Source of the DNA: CAYQIM01 sp964417555
Lineage (GTDB): Bacteria; Pseudomonadota; Gammaproteobacteria; Diplorickettsiales; Diplorickettsiaceae
Reading direction: 5' to 3'
Length of the DNA stretch: 12,680 nt
NCBI GenBank assembly: GCA_964417555.1
Contig: CAYQIM010000060.1
Location: 1-12,680, forward strand
Shown piece after piece: positions 6,868-12,680 of the stretch. Under the pieces are notes generated by a model. It did not search any database. It was not told the DNA's origin and worked only from the letters and a program-made list of their open reading frames with translations. The translations under genes were made by a program, and so were the position numbers. Position 1 is the stretch's first letter. Each line of letters starts with the position of its first letter.

Positions 6868-9710
6868 GCGTAGAAGCGCTGTTCCCCTTCTCCGTCGGGC
6901 AGGTTTTCAACACAACGGTGGCAAAGTGTAGGGTAATTCGGCTCTTTGCCAACGTCCGAACGGCGATGCCAACAACGCGCACATTTCACTTTATGTCCTA
7001 CTGTAGAAATTACTTTTATCCCTAACTCTTCGTCGTTTATTGTTACCTGTATGGCCTGCTCAGGATATGGCAATGTTGAAAGCTTAGCGTCTGAAGTAAT
7101 TAACACAAAGCGTAATTCATCTTTTAATGCGCCTAACAGTAGGGCTAATTTAGTATCGGGTTTAACGTAAAGTTCAACTTCAGCTTCTAAGGAAGAACCT
7201 ACCTCGCCTTCGATTCGTAATTTTTCGATCACTTTATTGACTTCATTACGAATTTGGTTCAATAAACTCCAAAAGGTTTGCCTATCCCATTGCTGATAGA
7301 TAGCATTTAATGGATCTTTTTCAAACGAAATAGGTAACACATACCATTCATTCAAAAATACTGTTTTTTCGCGTTTTCCAGGCAAATATTGCCAAATATC
7401 CTCAGCGGTAAAACTTAGAATAGGCGCCAACCAACGAACGATAGCCTCAGCAATATGAAAAAGTGCAGTCTGCGCAGAACGTCGAGGTAAACTGTTTTTT
7501 TGTAAGGTATATTGACGATCCTTGATGATATCCAGATAAAAGCCGCCTAAATCGTTAATGCAAAATTGTTGTAGTTTCTGATAAATACTATGGAATTGAT
7601 AATCTTCATACGCATTAATAATTTCTTCTTGTAGTAAGCTAGCACGTTCTATAATCCAGCTATCTAAAGACAAAAGCTGATCCGAAGGAATGCAATCACT
7701 ATCCGGATCAAAATCATGTAAATTCGCTAACAAGAATCGAACCGTGTTACGAATACGACGATAGGCTTCTGCGGTGCGCTTTAAAATTTCATCAGAAACA
7801 GCCATTTCTTTACGGTAATCGGTTGATGAAACCCATAATCGCAAAATATCAGCCCCTAAACTCTGAATCACTTTATCAGGCGCAACAACATTGCCTAATG
7901 ACTTAGACATTTTGTGCCCTTTTTCATCGACGGTAAAGCCATGCGTCAATACTGATTTGTAAGGTGGCTTGTTAAACATGGCCACAGCACTTAATAAAGA
8001 AGATTGAAACCAACCCCGATGCTGATCAGAACCTTCTAAATACAAATCCGCCGGCCAAACTAGCTCAGGGTTTTGCATTAACACCGCATAGTGTGAGACC
8101 CCTGAATCAAACCACACATCTAAGCAATCAGTTAATTTTTCATATTCTTTTGCTTCTGCGCCTAATAATTCTACCGGGTTTAAATCATACCAAGCATCGA
8201 TGCCATCTTCTTCAACGCGCTTAGCAATTTGTTCCAATAGGTCTAAACTTTTTGGATGTAATTCACGCGATGCATGATGAACAAATAAAGGGATAGGAAC
8301 CCCCCAACTTCGTTGCCGGGAAATACACCAATCGGGTCGGTTAGCAACCATGGATTCAATACGTACTTGACCCCATTCAGGTATCCAATTCACTTGTTTA
8401 ATAGCAGCTAAGCTATCGGCGCGTAATCCCTGTTGTTCTAGGTTAATAAACCATTGGGGTGTTGCACGAAAAATTAAAGGTGTCTTATGCCGCCAACAAT
8501 GTGGGTAGCTATGTTTGATAGACGCTTCATTTATTAAATTCCCATGTTCTTGTAGTACAGCAATCAGATGAGGGGTTGCTTTAAACACATGTTCGCCAGC
8601 AAACAAAGGGGTATCTGGCAAAAAACAACCCCTATCATCAACAGGATTTACCATCGGCAATTTATACTGTTGAGCAACCCAATAATCCTCTAAACCATGT
8701 GCTGGCGCAGTATGCACCGCGCCCGTCCCCGTTTCAGTTGTGACATGCTCAGCAAGAATAATCGGGACTTGGCGATGATAAAAAGGGTGTTGTAATAAAA
8801 TACCTTCCAATAGCTTGCCGCTTGCTTGGCCTAAACGTTGATAGTCCATTATCTTATAACGTGCCAAACTTGCCTCTAATAATGGCTCAGCCAGTAATAA
8901 ACGTTCTGTTTCCGTTTGGATTAAGACATATTCAATAGCAGGATTTAAAGCAACGGCTTCATTAGCCGGCAAACTCCAGGGTGTTGTCGTCCAAATGGGA
9001 ATACTGATAGGACCATAACCCGATGTTATAGGCAGACGGTTTAAAAATTCCTTTTCATCAAGCACTCTAAATCGTACATCAATCGCCGACGAAATTTTAT
9101 CGGCATATTCCACTTCGGCTTCCGCTAAAGCAGAACCACAATTAACACACCAATGCACCGGCTTAAACCCTTGCTGTAAATGCCCCTGACTAATCACTTT
9201 CCCTAAGGCACGAATGATATTGGCCTCAAACTTGAAATCCATGGTTAGGTAAGGGTTTTGCCAATCACCTATAACACCTAAGCGTTTAAACTCCTCACGT
9301 TGTATGGATACCTGCTGCTGGGCATATTCCCTACAGGCCTGACGAAAGGCTTTCGCTGTTAGCTTTGCCCCAGCAGATCCGCATTTCTTCTCAACATTTA
9401 ATTCAATAGGTAGACCATGACAATCCCAACCTGGCACATAAGGTGCATCAAAACCACTTAAGGTTTTTGATTTGACAACGATATCTTTTAAGATTTTATT
9501 AACCGCATGACCTATATGTATATGGCCATTAGCATAAGGCGGGCCATCGTGAAGAATATATTTTGGTTTTCCACGATTTTTCTCACGTAATTTTGTATAA
9601 ATTGCCAAAGATTCCCATTGTTTTAAAACGGCTGGCTCCGCATTAGCCAGGTTTGCCTTCATAGGAAATTGAGTATGAGGAAGATTTAACGTGTTTTTAT
9701 AATCAGTCAT
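6864..9710 (-). CDS. ileS: Isoleucyl-tRNA synthetase
   Basis: A cytoplasmic class I synthetase that charges tRNA-Ile and edits mischarged valine. It has 948 residues, against about 940 in E. coli. Seen in order: N-terminal MTDYKNTLNLPHTQFPMK; GPPYANGHIHIGH with the HIGH element at 63-68; the CP1 editing domain with TTTPWSLPANEA and the TGTGAVHTAPAHG region; WFDSG and GSDQHRGWFQSS; the KMSKS loop (GHKMSKSLGNV) near residue 605; an anticodon-binding helical domain; and a C-terminal zinc knuckle with CARCWHR and LCHRC. I start it at ATG 9710 rather than the GTG three codons upstream because E. coli IleRS begins MSDYKSTLNLP, and because GGATG precedes this ATG. The commonly linked ribF is absent; a pilin gene lies upstream. 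The stop codon is inside an inverted repeat. Confidence 0.98.
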   Translation of the reverse strand: MTDYKNTLNLPHTQFPMKANLANAEPAVLKQWESLAIYTKLREKNRGKPKYILHDGPPYANGHIHIGHAVNKILKDIVVKSKTLSGFDAPYVPGWDCHGLPIELNVEKKCGSAGAKLTAKAFRQACREYAQQQVSIQREEFKRLGVIGDWQNPYLTMDFKFEANIIRALGKVISQGHLQQGFKPVHWCVNCGSALAEAEVEYADKISSAIDVRFRVLDEKEFLNRLPITSGYGPISIPIWTTTPWSLPANEAVALNPAIEYVLIQTETERLLLAEPLLEASLARYKIMDYQRLGQASGKLLEGILLQHPFYHRQVPIILAEHVTTETGTGAVHTAPAHGLEDYWVAQQYKLPMVNPVDDRGCFLPDTPLFAGEHVFKATPHLIAVLQEHGNLINEASIKHSYPHCWRHKTPLIFRATPQWFINLEQQGLRADSLAAIKQVNWIPEWGQVRIESMVANRPDWCISRQRSWGVPIPLFVHHASRELHPKSLDLLEQIAKRVEEDGIDAWYDLNPVELLGAEAKEYEKLTDCLDVWFDSGVSHYAVLMQNPELVWPADLYLEGSDQHRGWFQSSLLSAVAMFNKPPYKSVLTHGFTVDEKGHKMSKSLGNVVAPDKVIQSLGADILRLWVSSTDYRKEMAVSDEILKRTAEAYRRIRNTVRFLLANLHDFDPDSDCIPSDQLLSLDSWIIERASLLQEEIINAYEDYQFHSIYQKLQQFCINDLGGFYLDIIKDRQYTLQKNSLPRRSAQTALFHIAEAIVRWLAPILSFTAEDIWQYLPGKREKTVFLNEWYVLPISFEKDPLNAIYQQWDRQTFWSLLNQIRNEVNKVIEKLRIEGEVGSSLEAEVELYVKPDTKLALLLGALKDELRFVLITSDAKLSTLPYPEQAIQVTINDEELGIKVISTVGHKVKCARCWHRRSDVGKEPNYPTLCHRCVENLPDGEGEQRFYA

Positions 9711-9722
9711 GTCATCCACTTA

Positions 9723-9797
9723 GGTGCCATAAGGTGGCACCCTTTTTGCCCTTACCTTAAAAGGGCTTAGAATAACACGCATTGAAGTGTGTTCAAT
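9723..9797 (-). promoter_or_regulatory. Structured leader before ileS: tandem stem-loops with complementary loops
   Basis: Three stem-loops lie 13-87 bases upstream of the ileS ATG. Hairpin 1 pairs GGTGCC (9723-9728) with GGCACC (9736-9741), loop ATAAGGT. Hairpin 2 pairs GCCCTT (9748-9753) with AAGGGC (9761-9766), loop ACCTTAA. Hairpin 3 pairs ATTGAA (9781-9786) with TTCAAT (9792-9797). Loops 1 and 2 are complementary over six bases (TAAGGT with ACCTTA), allowing a kissing interaction. In the mRNA sense an alternative pairing of CCACCTTA with TAAGTGG would sequester the region just before the start codon. Hairpin 1 with the T5 after it on the plus strand also resembles a terminator, but nothing on that strand needs one. 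A regulatory role is inferred. Confidence 0.45.
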
Positions 9798-9888
9798 ATA
9801 GGAAAATATATTCAAAACAATGGTTTTTTTGGCAAGTGCCATAAAACTGCGAAAGCGGCGGCTAAAAATTTAAGTGTGCGAGAATAGA

Positions 9889-10338
9889 CTATTCCGCTTT
9901 ACATAAACCCTGCGGCACACAAGTACCGCTGATATCCCAATGCAACTGTCCATTGTTTTGATAAACGGGCGTCAGAATATAGCTGAAATGATCAAGTTTA
10001 TTCACATGAATTCGCTGCGAAGTCGCAACTATCTGGCCATTTTTACCCACTTCGACCGTTGACACATAGCCTTTAGCCGGGTCTTCAGCCTTAAAGTTAT
10101 TGGGTAAACCATTTTGCCCAGGGTCACCGCAAGCACTCAAACCATCATGTTCATGGACACAGGTCGTAACAGCCAATTTAAAAGGAGCTACCGATTGCAC
10201 AACTTCTGAAAATTCAGCGCGGTTACTATAATTTTGATAACTAGGAATAGCGATAGAAGCCAAAATACCGATGATGGCGATAACGATCATCAGTTCGAGT
10301 AGCGTAAGTCCTTTCTGGTTTTTCCTACTTACTCTCAT
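9889..10338 (-). CDS. Type IV pilin (major-pilin-like prepilin)
   Basis: A short basic leader (MRVSRKNQKG) ends in the glycine recognised by the prepilin peptidase PilD. It is followed by LTLLELMIVIAIIGILASIAIPSYQNY, which has Glu5 and the hydrophobic helix that anchors the subunit in the inner membrane and packs in the fibre. The globular part has four cysteines: two in TCVHEHDGLSAC and two in GTCVPQGLC close to the end, the latter resembling the C-terminal disulfide loop of pilins. The protein has 149 residues counting from the ATG at 10338, which is preferred because a G-rich run precedes it; the open frame could begin at a GTG four codons earlier. Residue +1 is Leu where Phe or Met is usual. 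No other pilus gene is nearby. It could also be a competence pseudopilin. Confidence 0.9.
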   Translation of the reverse strand: MRVSRKNQKGLTLLELMIVIAIIGILASIAIPSYQNYSNRAEFSEVVQSVAPFKLAVTTCVHEHDGLSACGDPGQNGLPNNFKAEDPAKGYVSTVEVGKNGQIVATSQRIHVNKLDHFSYILTPVYQNNGQLHWDISGTCVPQGLCKAE

Positions 10339-10404
10339 ACACGCCCCCACGATTAAAGTTGTTTACCGGCTGAATTCCCAAAAGAATTTCATTGAATCCA
10401 ACTA

Positions 10405-10430
10405 GTTTAACAAGCCTTCCTTGTTTAAAC
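10405..10430. repeat. Inverted repeat between pilin and tRNA genes
   Basis: GTTTAACAAG (10405-10414) and CTTGTTTAAAC (10420-10430) are complementary apart from one extra A/T, with a 5-base loop. The right arm contains the -35 box proposed for the tRNA promoter. The repeat also sits about 70-90 bases before the pilin start, in that gene's promoter or leader region. There is no T-run after it on either strand, so it is not a simple terminator. It may be a protein-binding site for either gene. Confidence 0.4.
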
Positions 10431-10449
10431 CATAGCTTGTCTTTATACT
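10421..10449 (+). promoter_or_regulatory. Promoter of the tRNA-Thr gene
   Basis: -35 TTGTTT (10421-10426), a 17-base spacer, -10 TATACT (10444-10449). The tRNA 5' end is 17 bases after the -10, leaving room for a short trimmed leader. The spacing is ideal and both hexamers match sigma-70 well. Confidence 0.65.
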
Positions 10450-10465
10450 GTCGCTTCATTGGCAG

Positions 10466-10541
<76 letters not shown>

Positions 10542-10555
10542 GTAAAATCAAGCAC

Positions 10556-11683
10556 TTACACTATTTTTAACCGTTCCCTTAAATTCCCTTGCGGGACTTT
10601 TGCGGGGCATGCGTTGTTTGAGTTCATCCTAAGCAACGTTGAGCGTGATCCTTGTTCCATATCACATACCTTGTTCGCCGCTTGAATTAAATTATTTAAT
10701 TCAGCCGTCGAATAATGCGTCGTAATCCGTCCACTTTTATGCCCCAGCAGGTCTTGTCGGTCTTCAAAGTTTACTCCTGTCGCTCGTAACCGCCGTCCAA
10801 ACGTATGCTTAAGATCATGTACTCTTACATAAGGAAAACCAACACGTAAACGCGCTGATTTCCAACCCGAATTTAACATACGCTTAATAGGTCTGCCTTG
10901 ATAAGTAAATACATATTCAGAATGTATTCCACGCACTTCCTCAATCACTTGATGCGCTACCCTATTGAGCACCACAAGACGTTCATTCCTATTCTTTACT
11001 CGCCACTTAGGAATAATGAATACCGAACCTTCCGGCACCTTTATTTCCCACTCCCATCTTAAATTGCATATCTCTTGATCGCGACAACCGGTGTTGACTG
11101 CAAACAACGCCATCTTCTGAAGATGCTCCGGCAATTCAGCAAACAACCTTTTTTGCTCATCCCAATTCAAAGGAAAAGGGTTCTTTTTGTCGTTTTCTGG
11201 CAGTAACTTAATTTTTGGAATACTCGTTAACCAAGTAAGGCCAGATTCATCTAACCATTCACTCGAAGCAAGATTTAAAATACGACGCACAACTTGCAAT
11301 GCATAATTAATTGTACGCGCTTTAACACCTGACTCTCTCCTTAATTGAATATAATTTTGTAGACTTCCCATATGTATGGACTCTAACGGCATATCACCAA
11401 TTAATGGATCAAGATACTTTAAATACCTCGCGTCTTCTTTAATACTTGCTTTATGTTGGTTCTCTAACAAATATTTTGTCGCTGCTTCCCTAAAAGCCCT
11501 TTTAGGTCTAACCCCATAAATTTTAGCTTGTCTTATTTCCTCGATACGCTTTGCGAGGTAGATTTCGGCTTCTTCGAGAGAATCTGATCCAGTACTTTCG
11601 CAAATTCGTTGTCCGAGTATTTTTTTGTTGATGTGCCATATCCCTTTACGGTTAAGCAACCCCGACGTTCTTTTTCGCCCCAT
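10556..11683 (-). CDS. Tyrosine-recombinase integrase of a tRNA-associated element
   Basis: The 375-residue product catalyses site-specific integration and excision. Residues 1-60 form an arm-type DNA-binding region (GIWHINKK, ICESTG). A SAM-like core-binding domain spans about 65-150, and the catalytic domain about 170-330. Candidate active-site residues are Arg201 (TGCRDQE), Lys230 (RVKNRNERLV), His289 (VHDLKH), His315 (LLGHKSG) and the nucleophile Tyr324 (TTHYS). In the H-x-x-R box the arginine is lysine (HDLK, Lys292); I recall HDLKHTFGRRL as typical of this integrase subgroup, so the gene need not be dead. Its 3' end is 14 bases from the tRNA 3' end, pointing at it, as for a prophage or island. 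The start has an excellent AGGAG 9 bases upstream, inside the overlapping upstream gene. Confidence 0.95.
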   Translation of the reverse strand: MGRKRTSGLLNRKGIWHINKKILGQRICESTGSDSLEEAEIYLAKRIEEIRQAKIYGVRPKRAFREAATKYLLENQHKASIKEDARYLKYLDPLIGDMPLESIHMGSLQNYIQLRRESGVKARTINYALQVVRRILNLASSEWLDESGLTWLTSIPKIKLLPENDKKNPFPLNWDEQKRLFAELPEHLQKMALFAVNTGCRDQEICNLRWEWEIKVPEGSVFIIPKWRVKNRNERLVVLNRVAHQVIEEVRGIHSEYVFTYQGRPIKRMLNSGWKSARLRVGFPYVRVHDLKHTFGRRLRATGVNFEDRQDLLGHKSGRITTHYSTAELNNLIQAANKVCDMEQGSRSTLLRMNSNNACPAKVPQGNLRERLKIV

Positions 11684-11889
11684 AATCTTTTACTCCTCTT
11701 GTTAGCGGGGCGGCCATTACATTGCTTATAATGCTCAACCCACGCATCTAAATCAAGTCGATCAAATGCAACACCTCGTTTACCTATCGGAATAACCGAT
11801 AAGCTAGGTTTGACTTCTTTGTTAAATCGATTTTTGTCCATCCCTAAATAACTCGGCGCATCACGTAAACGAATCAAACGCGGTTGCAT
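11533..11889 (-). CDS. Excisionase/AlpA-like small DNA-binding protein overlapping the integrase gene
   Basis: The 118-residue product has an N-terminal winged-helix-like segment: LIRLRDAPSYLGMDKNRFN, then IPIGKRGVAFDRLDLDAWVEHY. This is the pattern of excisionase/MerR-like proteins that bind att DNA or element promoters. The second half is basic and polar (NKRSKRLW, YGTSTKK, EFAKVLDQILSKK) and is encoded in the 151 bp shared with the first 50 codons of the integrase in another frame. I recall homologues of this protein, including the GTST and EFAKAL blocks, upstream of the same type of integrase, so the overlap seems a conserved design. I start it at the second ATG (11889) because AGGAG is 6 bases before it but directly abuts the first ATG (11895). 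Probable role: control of excision or of integrase translation. Confidence 0.75.
   Translation of the reverse strand: MQPRLIRLRDAPSYLGMDKNRFNKEVKPSLSVIPIGKRGVAFDRLDLDAWVEHYKQCNGRPANKRSKRLWGEKERRGCLTVKGYGTSTKKYSDNEFAKVLDQILSKKPKSTSQSVSRK
11693..11697 (-). promoter_or_regulatory. Ribosome-binding site of the integrase gene, inside the upstream gene
   Basis: AGGAG on the minus strand, ending 9 bases before the integrase ATG at 11683. It supports translation of the integrase from this start even though the upstream reading frame continues for another 151 bases. Confidence 0.7.
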
Positions 11890-11958
11890 ATCCATCTCCT
11901 AAATCTTTTTATCCGAAGTTGTTAGCTCTGATTGCTTAAAAACTACATTTAGATTACC

Positions 11959-11983
11959 TGAACAAAATGTTCACCTGTGAACA
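11959..11983. promoter_or_regulatory. Operator-like cluster of three TGAACA half-sites in a divergent promoter region
   Basis: TGAACA (11959-11964), its reverse complement TGTTCA (11968-11973) and TGAACA again (11978-11983) form two overlapping perfect palindromes. One is TGAACA-AAA-TGTTCA; the other is TGTTCAC-CT-GTGAACA. They lie in the 146-bp gap between the excisionase-like gene (minus) and the HTH regulator gene (plus). This is where a Cro/CI-like repressor would control both. The regulator encoded at 12036 is the obvious candidate binder. I could not assign -35/-10 boxes with confidence. Confidence 0.65.
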
Positions 11984-12035
11984 AATTTCTTGCATAAAAT
12001 TTTTTGACGGTTTTTAAAAAATAAGGATTTTATTT

Positions 12036-12605
12036 ATGCACTTAAAGCAAGAAAAAACTGTCTTAGAACTCATTCATCATTTTGGAAGTGTGGATAAGAT
12101 GTCGAAGAAAACTGGCATTCTTCGCCCTACTATTTATCGTTTTTTAAAGGGTCAAGAAATACCAGAACATATTGCTAGAAGAATTGAAGCTAAAACATTG
12201 GGAAAATTTAATTATAAAACATTAATCTCTGAAAAAACACGGTGTTATTTAGAGATAGAGAAATTTCCTGATTCTTTAGTGGAGGTACCGATAAGCCATA
12301 TCATTATTCCTGAAAAAGTACCATATTTTCTTGATAAAAAGGGGCTTTCAGCGTCTCAGCAATCTGCCTGCATTGATCAAGACAATCGCCTTATTTACGG
12401 CTTAGAAGCGATAGAAGCTTGTAAAAAACAAGGAAAAAAGAGCGTTTTGACTTGGCGACTTTCTCTTTCAAATCTATGGAATGAAGAATATGAAGTAGCT
12501 GAGTTAGTTAGAACCTTCGACCAAGTGGAACGTTCAGCCATTGAAATTGCTCTAAAAATGTACGTTGGAGAGCGTCGTGGAACAAGCGAGTCGCTATGCT
12601 CATGA
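12036..12605 (+). CDS. HTH/ParB-like regulator, C-terminus truncated by the repeat
   Basis: The open frame encodes 189 residues, but only about the first 182 are native; the last few (SESLCS and the stop) are encoded by the 98-bp repeat. Residues about 9-50 form a Cro/YdaS-like helix-turn-helix (GSVDKMSKKTGILRPTIYRFLKG, then IPEHIARRIEAKT). The middle (VEVPISHIIIP near 82, DNRLIYGLEAIEACKKQG near 116-133, then EYEVAELVRTFDQVERSAIEIALKM) resembles the N-terminal domain of ParB-type proteins. GERRG, just before the break, is where longer relatives as I recall them continue into a further basic region. The start is ATG at 12036 with AAGGA 8 bases upstream. It is divergent from the excisionase/integrase pair and probably regulated that element. 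Whether the truncated form still works is unknown. Confidence 0.7.
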   Translation: MHLKQEKTVLELIHHFGSVDKMSKKTGILRPTIYRFLKGQEIPEHIARRIEAKTLGKFNYKTLISEKTRCYLEIEKFPDSLVEVPISHIIIPEKVPYFLDKKGLSASQQSACIDQDNRLIYGLEAIEACKKQGKKSVLTWRLSLSNLWNEEYEVAELVRTFDQVERSAIEIALKMYVGERRGTSESLCS

Positions 12606-12680
12606 AAAATTTTGGCCATCGTGTCCCCAAAATTAATTCGCATCACGCGACTGAAATTAGGCCGCGATTCGTCCTGCGTC
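12583..12680. repeat. 98-bp terminal inverted repeat, right copy
   Basis: This is the exact reverse complement of 3-100. Its inner edge at 12583 lies inside the codon for residue 183 of the regulator and supplies that gene's last codons and stop. Both copies therefore present the same edge inward and the same unknown sequence outward. This fits two oppositely oriented copies of one mobile repeat flanking the region, or an element whose own ends are long inverted repeats. It also fits assembly contigs that end where a multicopy repeat begins. Confidence 0.9.

Noticed and set aside
9723..9747. Plus-strand intrinsic terminator (GC-rich stem followed by T5)
   Set aside because: No plus-strand gene lies upstream for it to end. 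In the transcribed minus strand the T-run is absent, so it is better read as part of the ileS leader.
9711..9888. T-box riboswitch upstream of ileS
   Set aside because: No T-box sequence or specifier-loop arrangement is visible, and T-boxes are not typical of gammaproteobacteria.
12395..12646. 83-residue open frame on the minus strand at the right end
   Set aside because: It spans the repeat edge and runs antisense through the regulator gene; only the repeat part could belong to anything real, and its rest is out of view.

Overview
The window looks like a piece of chromosome from an A+T-rich gammaproteobacterium, most likely a host-associated member of the Legionellales (Coxiella/Rickettsiella/Diplorickettsia-like). 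This rests on the adjacent ileS-lspA pair, the IleRS and SdaA sequences, a GadC-like permease and a repetitive multi-span membrane protein of the kind common in intracellular bacteria. The taxon is inferred from remembered protein similarity, not from a search.

Layout. The two ends carry the same 98-bp sequence in inverted orientation (3-100 and 12583-12680), and each copy cuts into a gene. At the left it abuts the 3' part of a coiled-coil/membrane-anchor gene (DUF1640-like). At the right it truncates an HTH/ParB-like regulator. From 407 to 10338 eight genes lie on the minus strand. In transcription order they are a type IV pilin, ileS, lspA, an APC-family amino-acid permease (frameshifted near its 3' end), a small lytic transglycosylase, a four-module membrane protein of unknown function, sdaA (L-serine dehydratase) and an outer-membrane beta-barrel protein. 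This is a core-like block: protein synthesis, lipoprotein maturation, amino-acid uptake and serine catabolism, and envelope proteins.

At 10466-10541 there is an intact tRNA-Thr(CGU) on the plus strand with its own promoter. Fourteen bases beyond its 3' end an integrative element begins. It holds a tyrosine-recombinase integrase and a small excisionase-like DNA-binding protein whose gene overlaps the integrase gene by 151 bp in another frame. A divergent regulator gene follows, and between the two lies a cluster of three TGAACA-type half-sites. The far end of this element is outside the window.

Non-coding structures worth attention are a 111-bp imperfect inverted repeat that ends on the ileS stop codon, and a set of stem-loops just upstream of the ileS start. 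Two of these have loops complementary to each other. No CRISPR array, rRNA or complete insertion sequence is visible, and I see no obvious defence system.
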